Positions 1 through 6,812 are shown, counted from the stretch's first letter. The stretch: 6,812 nucleotides of DNA from Quisquiliibacterium sp. (GCA_030830765.1 JAURMJ010000234.1:1-6812), one strand, 5' to 3'. Program-made: numbers and translations. The notes: generated from the sequence alone by a model not told the origin.

Positions 1-464
1 ACTTCGGCGGTCTCGAGCATCGTCATGTAGGTCTGGGGCAGATGCTCGACCAGCCAGGGGTCGCGGCCACGGAAACGGTTGACCTTGTCGTTCTGGACCA
101 GTGAGATCGATTCGACGCCGCCGCCAATCGCGACTTGCATGCCGTCAAACATGATCTGCTTGGCCGCGGTGGCAATTGCCATCAAGCCTGATGAGCATTG
201 GCGATCGATGGTCATGCCGGACACGGTGACCGGCACGCCCGCCCGCAGCAGCGCCTGGCGCGCAACGTTGCCGCCGGTCGAGCCCTGTTGCAGCGCGCAG
301 CCCATGATCACATCGTCGATCTGCGCCGGGTCGACGCCAGCACGCTGGAGTGCGTGCGAGATCGCATGGGCGGCCAGCTCCTGACCCTGGGTGTCGTTGA
401 AAGCGCCGCGATAGGCCTTGCCGATCGGCGTGCGGGCGGTGGAAACGATGACTGCTTCACGCAT
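1..464 (-). CDS. Acetyl-CoA C-acyltransferase (thiolase), N-terminal part, cut by the window edge
   Basis: Thiolase family enzyme, most likely the 3-ketoacyl-CoA thiolase that cleaves 3-ketoacyl-CoA with CoA in the last step of beta-oxidation in the cytoplasm. The first 154 residues are visible. They open with MREAVIVSTARTPIGKAYRG, a typical thiolase N-terminus. The nucleophilic cysteine is Cys90 in the motif DRQCSSGLMAI, and a glycine-rich GGGVESIS follows at about 114-121. Thiolases are usually about 390-400 residues, so some 240 residues, including the C-terminal His and Cys active-site motifs, lie beyond base 1. The ATG at 464 is supported by AAGGAA at 472-477. The gene follows the bifunctional hydratase/dehydrogenase on the same strand after 46 bases with no terminator between them, so the two are probably co-transcribed. 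A biosynthetic acetoacetyl-CoA thiolase cannot be excluded from the N-terminus alone, but the neighbour favours beta-oxidation. No frameshift is seen. Confidence 0.94.
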   Translation of the reverse strand, partial: MREAVIVSTARTPIGKAYRGAFNDTQGQELAAHAISHALQRAGVDPAQIDDVIMGCALQQGSTGGNVARQALLRAGVPVTVSGMTIDRQCSSGLMAIATAAKQIMFDGMQVAIGGGVESISLVQNDKVNRFRGRDPWLVEHLPQTYMTMLETAE

Positions 465-471
465 GGGTAAA

Positions 472-477
472 TTCCTT
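472..477 (-). promoter_or_regulatory. Ribosome binding site of the thiolase gene
   Basis: The minus strand reads AAGGAA here, with the AAGGA core 8 bases before the ATG whose first base is 464. It fixes the thiolase start and sits in the 46-base gap after the upstream stop codon, so translation does not depend on stop/start overlap coupling. Confidence 0.7.
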
Positions 478-510
478 GTTGGTTCTGGTGTCGGAGTTTT
501 TGGTCACGAC

Positions 511-2592
511 TTACTTCATATCCTGAAAACGCTTGCCCTCGGCGGCCATGCGCTCAAGCAGCGGCGAGATCGTGAAGTCAGGTCCGAGGCGCGCTGCATG
601 CGCCTTCAGGCTTGCGACCACGTTGGCAAGGCCGACCGTGTCCGCATAGAACATCGGGCCGCCCCGATAGACCGGCCAGCCATAACCGTTGACGTAGACG
701 ATATCGATGTCCGAGGGCCGGATTGCGATGCCCTCTTCAAGAATCTTCGCGGCTTCATTGATCATTGGATAGAGGCAACGCTCCAGGATTTCCTGTTGCG
801 AAATCTCGCGGGCGACATTGCCGGCTTTTGCGACAAATTCGCGAACGATCTTTTCGGTGACAGGCGACGGCTGGGCAACGCGCTTGTCGTCATAGTCGTA
901 AAAGCCGGCACCGGTCTTCTGGCCGCGGCGGTCCATTTCGCACAGCACCTCGCGCACCGTCGAACTGCTGGTGGTGTCTTTGTTCCAGCCGATATCCAGA
1001 CCCGCCAGATCTGACATTGCAAATGGTCCCATCGGCATGCCGAAGTCATAAATGACACGGTCCACATCCCAGGGCATGGCGCCTTCGAGCAGCATGGCGT
1101 TGGCCTGAAGCGAACGCGCCCGCAGCATCCGGTTGCCGATAAAGCCATGGCACACACCGGCGAGCGCAGCGATCTTGCCGATCTTCTTGCCGATGCCCAT
1201 CGCCGTGGCAATCGTGGTCTTGGAGGTTTTCTCGCCGCGCACGACTTCAAGCAGGCGCATCACGTTGGCCGGCGAGAAGAAATGCATGCCGATGACCCAT
1301 TCGGGGCGCTTCGTAACGCTGGCGATCTCGTTGATATCAAGATACGAGGTATTACTCGCGAGAATTGCACCCTGCTTGACGATTCCGTCCAGCTTGGCGA
1401 AGACTTCCTTCTTGATTGCCATGTCCTCGAAGACGGCTTCGATGACCAGATCACAATCGGCCAAAGCGTTCAGATCCAGTGTGCCGGTCAGCTGCGCCAT
1501 CCGCTGCTCGACCTGCTCGGTCGTGATGCCGCCGCGCTTGGCTGTATTTTCGTAGTTGCGGCGGATCGTTGCAAGTCCTCGGTCCAGGGCAGCCTGATTC
1601 GTTTCGACAATCGTCACCGGAATGCCGACACTGGCAAAGTTCATCGAGATGCCGCCGCCCATTGTGCCGGCGCCCAGAACGCCAACTTTCGTGATGGGGA
1701 TCTGCGGCGTGGCCTCGGGCACATCCGGAATCTTCCAGACCTGACGCTCAGCAAAGAACACATAACGCTGTGCGGCCGATTGCGTGCCCTGCATCAGTTG
1801 CGAGAACAGTTCGCGTTCGCGCTTCAAGCCTTCATCGAATGGCAGGTTCACGGCGGCTTCGATGCAGCGGATGTTGAATTCCGGGGCATCGAAGCCGCGG
1901 AACTTCCGGGCCTGGGCTTTGCGGAAGTCGTCGAACAGTTCGGGTTTTCCGCGTGCGGCCACCACCTTGTCGTCCGAGTCACGCACTTTGCGAAGCGGTC
2001 GGTTCTCGGCCAGTACCTTGCGCGCGAAGGCCATGGCGCCGCTGAGCAGCTCGCCCTCGGCCACCAGTTCATCGACCAGACCCATCGCATGGCATTGCTT
2101 GGCGCCGACATGCTGACCCGAGGTGACCATTTCCATGGCCTTCTGCGGTCCGACGATGCGCGGCAGCCGCTGCGTACCCCCGGCACCCGGCAACAGGCCG
2201 AGTTTGACCTCAGGTAGCCCGCATTTGGCCGACGGCACTGCGACGCGATAGTGGCAGCACAGCGCCACTTCAAGACCGCCGCCCAGCGCCGTGCCGTGGA
2301 TTGCAGCGATCACCGGCTTGCTGGCGTTCTCAATCGCGTTCTGCGCCTCCTGCAGGCTTGGTGCCTTGGGCGGTTTGCCAAATTCCGTGATGTCTGCGCC
2401 GGCAATGAAGGTCCGTCCATCGCAGATCAGCACGATCGCCTTGACCTGCTCATGGGCAACCGCCTGGTTGATGTTCTCGAGGATGCCCTGACGAACTGCC
2501 TGGGAAAGTGCATTCACGGGGGGCGAGTTGACGGTGACGACTCCGATTTCGCCGTCGACGGTCAGCTTGACCACGGCATCGCTACTGGACAT
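511..2592 (-). CDS. Bifunctional enoyl-CoA hydratase / 3-hydroxyacyl-CoA dehydrogenase (FadB/FadJ-like multifunctional enzyme)
   Basis: Cytoplasmic beta-oxidation enzyme that hydrates 2-enoyl-CoA and oxidises the L-3-hydroxyacyl-CoA with NAD. The protein has 693 residues, close to the 700-730 of FadB/FadJ. Domain order: crotonase-fold hydratase (about 1-190), linker (190-298), NAD-binding dehydrogenase (299-477), then two C-terminal dehydrogenase domains (about 480-570 and 600-690). Visible hydratase residues are [10 protein letters not shown] (62-71) and GGG (104-106) for the oxyanion hole, and the catalytic pair Glu108 and Glu128, spaced by 20 as in the family. Visible dehydrogenase residues are the Rossmann loop GAGTMG (307-312), Ser416, His437, Glu449 and Asn487, with the His-Glu spacing of 12 seen in mammalian HAD. 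The frame is open up to 2718, but AGGAGA at 2599-2604 supports the ATG at 2592, and the 42 extra residues look like intergenic translation. It is the first gene of an operon with the thiolase and divergent from the carboxylase. All key residues are intact. Confidence 0.96.
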   Translation of the reverse strand: MSSSDAVVKLTVDGEIGVVTVNSPPVNALSQAVRQGILENINQAVAHEQVKAIVLICDGRTFIAGADITEFGKPPKAPSLQEAQNAIENASKPVIAAIHGTALGGGLEVALCCHYRVAVPSAKCGLPEVKLGLLPGAGGTQRLPRIVGPQKAMEMVTSGQHVGAKQCHAMGLVDELVAEGELLSGAMAFARKVLAENRPLRKVRDSDDKVVAARGKPELFDDFRKAQARKFRGFDAPEFNIRCIEAAVNLPFDEGLKRERELFSQLMQGTQSAAQRYVFFAERQVWKIPDVPEATPQIPITKVGVLGAGTMGGGISMNFASVGIPVTIVETNQAALDRGLATIRRNYENTAKRGGITTEQVEQRMAQLTGTLDLNALADCDLVIEAVFEDMAIKKEVFAKLDGIVKQGAILASNTSYLDINEIASVTKRPEWVIGMHFFSPANVMRLLEVVRGEKTSKTTIATAMGIGKKIGKIAALAGVCHGFIGNRMLRARSLQANAMLLEGAMPWDVDRVIYDFGMPMGPFAMSDLAGLDIGWNKDTTSSSTVREVLCEMDRRGQKTGAGFYDYDDKRVAQPSPVTEKIVREFVAKAGNVAREISQQEILERCLYPMINEAAKILEEGIAIRPSDIDIVYVNGYGWPVYRGGPMFYADTVGLANVVASLKAHAARLGPDFTISPLLERMAAEGKRFQDMK

Positions 2593-2598
2593 ATCCGA

Positions 2599-2604
2599 TC
2601 TCCT
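2599..2604 (-). promoter_or_regulatory. Ribosome binding site that decides the start of the bifunctional enzyme
   Basis: The minus strand reads AGGAGA 6 bases before the ATG at 2592. The match and spacing favour this start over the upstream in-frame start at 2718, which would add 42 residues with no family resemblance. Confidence 0.8.
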
Positions 2605-2821
2605 GCGAGGTATTTGTTTTTCCGAGTGAACTGCTTTACGACTGAGCAGACGCAATCCTGCATTCTCGTCGAAACCTGTCACCTGTGCGAATGGCTGATG
2701 GATCCTCGCGGTCACCATCTTCCGCTGCGCGACAACATCGGGTGTTCAAACAGATCTTCAATGCGGCAGGCTGACGGGTTGGCTGCTCTCGCCTGATCTG
2801 GCAGCACGGCCGGTGAGTGCC

Positions 2822-2848
2822 TTGACAGTGCGCCGGCGCGCGCATAAT
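2822..2848 (+). promoter_or_regulatory. Predicted sigma70-type promoter of the carboxylase gene
   Basis: A consensus -35 hexamer TTGACA (2822-2827) and a five-of-six -10 hexamer CATAAT (2843-2848) are separated by 15 bases, two short of the optimum. The transcription start would be near 2855, giving a leader of roughly 28 bases before the TTG start. The spacer contains a perfect 10-base palindrome, GCGCCGGCGC (2830-2839). The hexamers are seen directly; promoter activity and the start point are inferred. Confidence 0.5.
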
Positions 2849-2859
2849 CCCGCCGGTAG

Positions 2860-2871
2860 GAAACCCGTTTG
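2860..2871. promoter_or_regulatory. PsrA-like operator candidate GAAAC-CC-GTTTG
   Basis: The sequence GAAACCCGTTTG is an inverted repeat with AAAC/GTTT arms and a 2-base centre. It fits the published PsrA consensus G/C-AAAC-N(2-4)-GTTT-G/C. PsrA is a TetR-family repressor of beta-oxidation genes in Pseudomonas that is released by long-chain fatty acyl ligands. The site would cover about +6 to +17 from the predicted start and touches the ribosome binding site, a good position for a repressor. No regulator gene is in the window, so the identity of the binding protein is inferred; another TetR-family fatty-acid regulator is equally possible. Confidence 0.42.
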
Positions 2872-2877
2872 AGGGAG
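2871..2877 (+). promoter_or_regulatory. Ribosome binding site that decides the carboxylase start
   Basis: GAGGGAG lies 5 bases before TTG at 2883. The in-frame GTG at 2877 overlaps this site and so is unlikely. GTG at 2889 would be 11 bases away and is the second choice. The three starts differ by only four residues, all before the conserved KKLLIANRGEIA. Confidence 0.6.
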
Positions 2878-2882
2878 TGCTC

Positions 2883-5800
2883 TTGTCTGTGAAGAAACTC
2901 TTGATTGCCAATCGCGGTGAGATCGCGATCCGAATTGCTCGCGCCGCGTCCGAGCTTGGTCTCAGAACAGTTGCCGTCCACTCACAGGACGATGCCCGCT
3001 CACTGCATGTGCGCAAGGTCGATGAGGCGCGCCCCCTGCAGGGCCTTGGCGTGCAGGCCTATCTGGATATCGGGCAGCTCATCCAGGTTGCTCTGGAAAC
3101 TGGATGTGATGCAGTGCATCCCGGCTATGGGTTCCTCAGTGAGAATGCTCAGTTTGCCCGGGCCTGTGAACAGGCCGGCCTGGTCTTCGTTGGTCCCGAC
3201 GCGCGGATACTTGAGGAGTTTGGCGACAAGACTCGCGCCCGCGAACTTGCGTGTGCTCAAGGTGTGCCGGTGGTCGAAGGGCTTTCGCATGCGACCAGTC
3301 TTGCGCAGGCGCACGAGTTTTTTTCCTCGCTGGGTCCCGGTGGCGCGATGATGATCAAGGCACTGGCGGGTGGTGGTGGTCGGGGAATGCGGGCCGTGAC
3401 CCGTGCCGAGCAGATTGATCAAGCCTGGCAGCGCTGCCGTTCCGAGGCGGCTTCGGCCTTCGGCATTGCCGATGTCTATGTGGAGCGGTTGATTCCCCGG
3501 GCGCGTCATCTCGAGGTGCAGGTGATCGGCGATGGCAGCGGCGCAGTCACTCATCTGTGGGAGCGCGAATGCAGTCTGCAACGGCGCAACCAGAAGCTTG
3601 TCGAGTTTGCGCCTTCGCCCGCGTTGCCCGCAGTCTTACGCGGCCGTCTTTGCGATGCGGCGGTGCGGATGGCGCAAGCCGTCAGTTACCGTGGCCTTGG
3701 CACTTTTGAATTTTTGGTCGACGCGGACGGCGGCGAAGACGCCAGCTTCTGGTTCATCGAGGCCAACGCCCGTTTGCAGGTTGAGCATACGGTCACCGAA
3801 ATGGTCACTGGGGTCGATCTCGTGCAGGCTCAGCTGCAGGTCGCGGCCGGTTGCAGCCTTGAGCAGCTTGGTCTTTCTCAGCCACAGATTGCCTTGCCGC
3901 GCGGACTGGCTCTGCAGCTGCGCATCAACATGGAAACGATGGACGATGAAGGCCAGACGCGCCCTTCCGGCGGCACGCTGACTGCGTTTGAGCCGCCCTC
4001 GGGTCCCGGGGTGCGGGTCGATAGTTTTGGCTACACCGGCTACACCAGCAGTCCGGCCTTCGATTCGCTGCTGGCCAAGCTGATCGTGCATGTCCCTGTG
4101 ACCGATCCGGCAGCCCTGCTGGCGAGAGCCGATCGCGCACTCAGTGAATTCGCGATTCTCGGCCTTGCGACCAACAAGGTGCTGCTGCACGGCCTGCTCA
4201 GGCATCCAGCTGTGCTAACCAATCGGATCGATACACGCTTCATCGAGCGCGAGATTGGGCAGCTGCTAGCTGGTGGGCGCGATGCGCATCGCGAGCTGTA
4301 TTTCAACGAGCCGCTTGGATCCCTCGGAGCGTCTGGGCAGAGCCTTGCGCCCGATCAGTCCGTTGTGCCGCAGGGCACAGTTCCGGTGGTCGCCCCGTTA
4401 CAGGGTACGGTCGTGACGCTCGAGGTTGGCGAGGGCGATGTCATCCAGGCCGGCAGCACGATCGCAGTGCTTGAGGCCATGAAGATGGAACATCTGGTCG
4501 AGGCGCCGGTCTCGGGCATTGTGCGCAGGCTGGCAGCCGTGCGCGGTGAAACCTTGTTTGAGGATCAGCCGATCCTGTTCGTCGAACCGGCGCAGCTTGC
4601 CGATGCTGTCGATGCACAGGGCGACGCGCCTGATCTGTCGCAGATTCGCGCCGATCTGCAGGAGGTGCGCGCGCGCCACGAGATCGGGCTGGATGCCGCG
4701 CGGCCTCTGGCCGTGGAAAAACGGCGGCGAACCGGCCAGCGCACTGCCCGCGAGAATGTCGCGGACCTGGTCGACGAAGGCAGTTTCACTGAATACGGCG
4801 CTCTGGCGATTGCTGCGCAGCGCACACGCCGCACGCTCGATGACCTGATCCGAAATACGCCGGCCGATGGCATGGTGATCGGGACAGCCACCGTCAATGC
4901 CGATCGCTTCGAGGCTGACCGTACCCGCTGCATGGTGCTGGCCTACGACTACACCGTGCTTGCCGGGACGCAGGGCTGGCAGAACCATTACAAGACTGAT
5001 CGTGCGCTGCGGCTTGCGCATCAGTGGCAGATTCCGGTCGTGTTGTTTGCCGAAGGCGGTGGCGGTCGCCCCGGAGATACCGATAAGCAGGCGGTTGGTG
5101 GGTTGGACAACACAACTTTCGCCGGCTTCGCGCGGCTCTCAGGTCTCGTGCCGGTGATCGGAATCGTGTCCGGTTACTGCTTTGCGGGTAACGCAGCTTT
5201 GCTCGGCTGCTGCGACGTGATCATTGCGACGAAGAATTCATCGATCGGAATGGCCGGGCCTGCAATGATTGAAGGCGGTGGGCTCGGGGTCTATGCGCCG
5301 GCTGAGATCGGTCCGGTGCAGGTGCAGTCGCCCAATGGCGTGATCGATGTGCTGGTCGACGATGAGGCCGAAGCGGTTGCTGTTGCGCGGCGTTATCTCG
5401 CTTATTTTCAGGGGCCACTCAAGCATTGGGACTGCGCCGATCAGCGCCTGCTGCGTCATCTGATTCCGGAGAACCGGCTGAGGGTGTACGACATCCGCGA
5501 AGTCATCGAAACGCTCTGCGATTCGGGTTCGGTCACCGAGCTGCGCCGTGAATTTGGGGTCGGCATTGTCACCGCGTTGGCGCGTATCGAGGGGCGGGCC
5601 GTTGGGCTGATTGCGAACAATCCACGTCATTTAGGTGGTGCGATTGATGCCGATGCCGGCGATAAGGCGGCACGTTTCATGCAGCTTTGCGATGCGCATG
5701 ATCTGCCCATCGTCACGCTGTGCGACACCCCGGGCTTCATGGTCGGGCCGCAAGCCGAGAAGACCGCGCTGGTACGCCACGTCTCCAGGATGTTCGTCGT

Positions 5801-6200
5801 CGGCGCCAGCCTGACCGTGCCGGTTCTGACCATTGTGTTGCGCAAAGGCTATGGTCTTGGCGCCCAGGCGATGGCCGCCGGCGGCTTCCATGAGCCGATG
5901 CTGACGGTGGCCTGGCCCAGTGGGGAATTCGGCGGAATGGGGCTGGAGGGAGCGGTCAGACTCGGCTACCGCAAGGAACTTGAAGCGATTGCTGATCCGC
6001 AGGAACGCAAGGAAAAGTTCGACGAAATGGTCGCGGCTGCCTACGAGAAGGGTAAGGCAGTCAGCGTTGCGTCCTATCTGGAGATCGACGATGTGATCGA
6101 CCCGGCCGAAACGCGTCGCTGGATCACAGCCGGGTTGCGCGCTGCCGGAGCGCCCGCGCAGCGCACCGGGCGCAAGCGACCGTTTGTTGATCCCTGGTGA
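2883..6200 (+). CDS. Single-chain biotin-dependent acyl-CoA carboxylase (LCC-type, BC-BCCP-CT fusion)
   Basis: ATP-dependent carboxylase that charges biotin with bicarbonate and transfers the carboxyl group to an acyl-CoA. About 1105 residues (roughly 118 kDa) hold all activities. Biotin carboxylase, about 3-455: ANRGEIAIRIA, Lys116, Lys159 before the Gly-rich loop AGGGGRGMR, His209, ERECSLQRRNQK (227-238), Glu276, then FIEANARLQVEH with Glu293, Asn295, Arg297. Most of these sit at E. coli AccC numbering until a short insertion near 283. A short linker (about 455-500) follows where a BT segment would sit. Biotinyl domain, about 502-570: EAMKMEH with biotinyl Lys534. Carboxyltransferase N half about 590-850 (SGYCFAGNAA, 763-772) and C half about 860-1105 (CDTPGFMVG, 947-955; EFGGMGLEGAVRLG, 1015-1028). 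Size and order match the homohexameric long-chain acyl-CoA carboxylases of Mycobacterium avium and other bacteria. The acyl substrate cannot be read from the sequence; the adjacent beta-oxidation operon suggests a catabolic role. TTG start chosen from the ribosome binding site; the frame is intact. Confidence 0.93.
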   Translation: MSVKKLLIANRGEIAIRIARAASELGLRTVAVHSQDDARSLHVRKVDEARPLQGLGVQAYLDIGQLIQVALETGCDAVHPGYGFLSENAQFARACEQAGLVFVGPDARILEEFGDKTRARELACAQGVPVVEGLSHATSLAQAHEFFSSLGPGGAMMIKALAGGGGRGMRAVTRAEQIDQAWQRCRSEAASAFGIADVYVERLIPRARHLEVQVIGDGSGAVTHLWERECSLQRRNQKLVEFAPSPALPAVLRGRLCDAAVRMAQAVSYRGLGTFEFLVDADGGEDASFWFIEANARLQVEHTVTEMVTGVDLVQAQLQVAAGCSLEQLGLSQPQIALPRGLALQLRINMETMDDEGQTRPSGGTLTAFEPPSGPGVRVDSFGYTGYTSSPAFDSLLAKLIVHVPVTDPAALLARADRALSEFAILGLATNKVLLHGLLRHPAVLTNRIDTRFIEREIGQLLAGGRDAHRELYFNEPLGSLGASGQSLAPDQSVVPQGTVPVVAPLQGTVVTLEVGEGDVIQAGSTIAVLEAMKMEHLVEAPVSGIVRRLAAVRGETLFEDQPILFVEPAQLADAVDAQGDAPDLSQIRADLQEVRARHEIGLDAARPLAVEKRRRTGQRTARENVADLVDEGSFTEYGALAIAAQRTRRTLDDLIRNTPADGMVIGTATVNADRFEADRTRCMVLAYDYTVLAGTQGWQNHYKTDRALRLAHQWQIPVVLFAEGGGGRPGDTDKQAVGGLDNTTFAGFARLSGLVPVIGIVSGYCFAGNAALLGCCDVIIATKNSSIGMAGPAMIEGGGLGVYAPAEIGPVQVQSPNGVIDVLVDDEAEAVAVARRYLAYFQGPLKHWDCADQRLLRHLIPENRLRVYDIREVIETLCDSGSVTELRREFGVGIVTALARIEGRAVGLIANNPRHLGGAIDADAGDKAARFMQLCDAHDLPIVTLCDTPGFMVGPQAEKTALVRHVSRMFVVGASLTVPVLTIVLRKGYGLGAQAMAAGGFHEPMLTVAWPSGEFGGMGLEGAVRLGYRKELEAIADPQERKEKFDEMVAAAYEKGKAVSVASYLEIDDVIDPAETRRWITAGLRAAGAPAQRTGRKRPFVDPW

Positions 6201-6230
6201 CAGGGGGGCGATCGATGATCGCAGCCCCTG
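6201..6230. terminator. Hairpin between convergent genes, probable transcription terminator
   Basis: Directly after the carboxylase TGA, the arms CAGGGG (6201-6206) and CCCCTG (6225-6230) enclose a second stem GCGATC (6208-6213) / GATCGC (6217-6222) with a 3-base loop GAT. That makes 12 base pairs with a small 1x2 internal loop. Only scattered Ts follow (TTGTCGGTTTGTTGG) and there is no clean T tract, so intrinsic strength is uncertain. It lies 18 bases beyond the stop of the convergent gene and could serve both directions. Confidence 0.55.
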
Positions 6231-6248
6231 ACTTGTCGGTTTGTTGGA

Positions 6249-6812
6249 TCAGTAAAGTGCGACCGGATTGATGATCATCTGCACTGTGCCGCGGATTCGA
6301 GCCTGCCCCAGCACGAACATGAACTCCTTGACCCCTTCCTTGGCGAGAGGGCCGGTATTCATGGTTTCCAGGATGTAGATGCCATTTTCCTTGAGCAGGA
6401 TCACGTGTCCGAAAAACGGTCGTCCATCCTTCTCGGGCGGGATCGGTTCCAGACCCCAGGTATCTGAGCCGACTGCCATGACGTTCTTGCTGGCCAGCCA
6501 AGCTGCACCACTTTCGCCAAGGCCGGGTTCGCCGCTAACCCAGGCTTTGGGGTCAGCCTTGAGTTTTGCATCGGTCCAGCCGGTATGGAATAGGACGACG
6601 TCACCTTCACGGATTTCGACGCCTTGCGCTTTGGCCGCAGCCTGGATCTCCTTCTCGTTGAAGTACTGACCGGCGTCAAGCGACTTCTTGCCGAAGTGCT
6701 TAGTCATGTCGATCAGGACACCGCGGCCGACGAGCGGAGGAATCTGGTGAACGCCCATCTTGGTCAAACCTGTGATGGCCGCAAAATCCTTCTCGTCATT
6801 GCAGTTGTAGTA
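6249..6812 (-). CDS. Cyclase family protein (kynurenine formamidase-like, metal-dependent hydrolase fold), N-terminus outside the window
   Basis: Member of the cyclase / KynB-like family, metal-dependent enzymes that often hydrolyse amides or lactones; the substrate here is unknown. The C-terminal 187 residues are visible. The frame stays open to the window edge, beginning YYNCNDEKDFAA, so an internal TTG at 6767 is not the true start. Members are usually about 210-320 residues, so the N-terminal HxGTHxD metal-binding motif is probably just outside. Family signatures present: RGVLIDM (about 30-36), EGDVVLFHTGW (69-79), VGSDTWGLE (114-122), and GHVILLKENGIYILE, whose His136 and Glu149 correspond in position to late metal ligands in KynB. 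It ends convergently with the carboxylase, 48 bases stop to stop, so it belongs to a different transcription unit. Kynurenine formamidase proper is unlikely without kyn neighbours. A role in the same catabolic pathway cannot be judged. Confidence 0.88.
   Translation of the reverse strand, partial: YYNCNDEKDFAAITGLTKMGVHQIPPLVGRGVLIDMTKHFGKKSLDAGQYFNEKEIQAAAKAQGVEIREGDVVLFHTGWTDAKLKADPKAWVSGEPGLGESGAAWLASKNVMAVGSDTWGLEPIPPEKDGRPFFGHVILLKENGIYILETMNTGPLAKEGVKEFMFVLGQARIRGTVQMIINPVALY

Larger units (their letters stand above)
2593..2882. promoter_or_regulatory. Divergent intergenic control region between the beta-oxidation operon and the carboxylase gene
   Basis: This 290-base stretch between two diverging starts must hold the promoters of both transcription units. 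The rightward end carries a good sigma70-like promoter and an inverted repeat, listed separately. For the leftward operon I find a ribosome binding site but no convincing -35/-10 pair; candidate hexamers on the minus strand are weak. A direct repeat ACAGGT-G-ACAGGT on the minus strand (about 2674-2686) and a half-site GAAAC at 2671-2675 are the only other small patterns. Open frames crossing the region do not resemble proteins. Confidence 0.75.

Noticed and set aside
1147..2217. A 356-codon open frame on the plus strand opposite the hydratase/dehydrogenase gene
   Set aside because: It lies wholly antisense to a gene with every catalytic residue intact, its translation resembles no family and is rich in His and Arg as GC-rich shadow frames are, and no ribosome binding site was identified.
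2671..2682. GAAACCTGTCAC as a degenerate PsrA-like site for the leftward operon
   Set aside because: The left half-site is perfect, but the right half departs from GTTTG/C at two of its five bases, and no promoter could be placed next to it.
2593..2718. In-frame N-terminal extension of the bifunctional enzyme to 2718
   Set aside because: The strong AGGAGA site and the usual family N-terminus point to the ATG at 2592; the extra 42 residues look like translated intergenic DNA.
2743..2752. TGTTCAAACA as a second fatty-acid regulator operator
   Set aside because: Only four-base arms around a 2-base centre, and it does not fit the GAAAC/GTTTG pattern of the site at 2860-2871; not distinguishable from chance.
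2636..3016. Minus-strand open frame of 126 codons across the intergenic region and the carboxylase start
   Set aside because: It overlaps the promoter and conserved N-terminus of the carboxylase, and its composition is that of random GC-rich translation.
6252..6767. Reading the cyclase gene as complete from an internal TTG at 6767
   Set aside because: The frame continues open to base 6812 with family-like sequence, and the N-terminal metal-binding motif is missing, so the gene is truncated by the window rather than starting here.

Overview
This window looks like the chromosome of a GC-rich (roughly 60% by eye) proteobacterium, probably beta- or gammaproteobacterial. That is inferred from protein style, Shine-Dalgarno-led starts and tight divergent layout; no rRNA or other phylogenetic marker is present. 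There are four protein-coding genes, two of them cut by the window edges. No mobile element, CRISPR array, tRNA or rRNA is visible.

Left block (minus strand, 2592 to 1): a two-gene fatty-acid beta-oxidation operon. It begins with a 693-residue bifunctional enoyl-CoA hydratase / 3-hydroxyacyl-CoA dehydrogenase (2592-511). After 46 bases comes the N-terminal part of a thiolase (464 to the window edge). Together they would carry out hydration, oxidation and thiolytic cleavage of an enoyl-CoA.

Centre: a divergent intergenic region of 290 bases (2593-2882). Its right-hand end holds a sigma70-like promoter facing right. Between the predicted transcription start and the ribosome binding site lies the inverted repeat GAAAC-CC-GTTTG, which fits the published consensus for PsrA, a TetR-family regulator of fatty-acid catabolism in pseudomonads.

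Right block (plus strand, 2883-6200): one very large gene for a single-chain biotin-dependent acyl-CoA carboxylase of about 1105 residues. Biotin carboxylase, biotin carrier and both carboxyltransferase halves are on one polypeptide, the layout of the 'long-chain acyl-CoA carboxylase' (LCC) family. A hairpin directly after its stop codon separates it from a convergent minus-strand gene of the cyclase / kynurenine-formamidase-like family (6812-6249), whose start lies outside the window.

Working model (inference): the carboxylase and the beta-oxidation operon share a regulatory region and may form one catabolic route for acyl-CoAs that need carboxylation, for example branched or otherwise blocked chains, with acyl-CoA-responsive repression at the carboxylase promoter. 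The individual enzymes are recognisable. The regulatory site and the pairing are what deserve attention; nothing here is clearly a wholly undescribed system.
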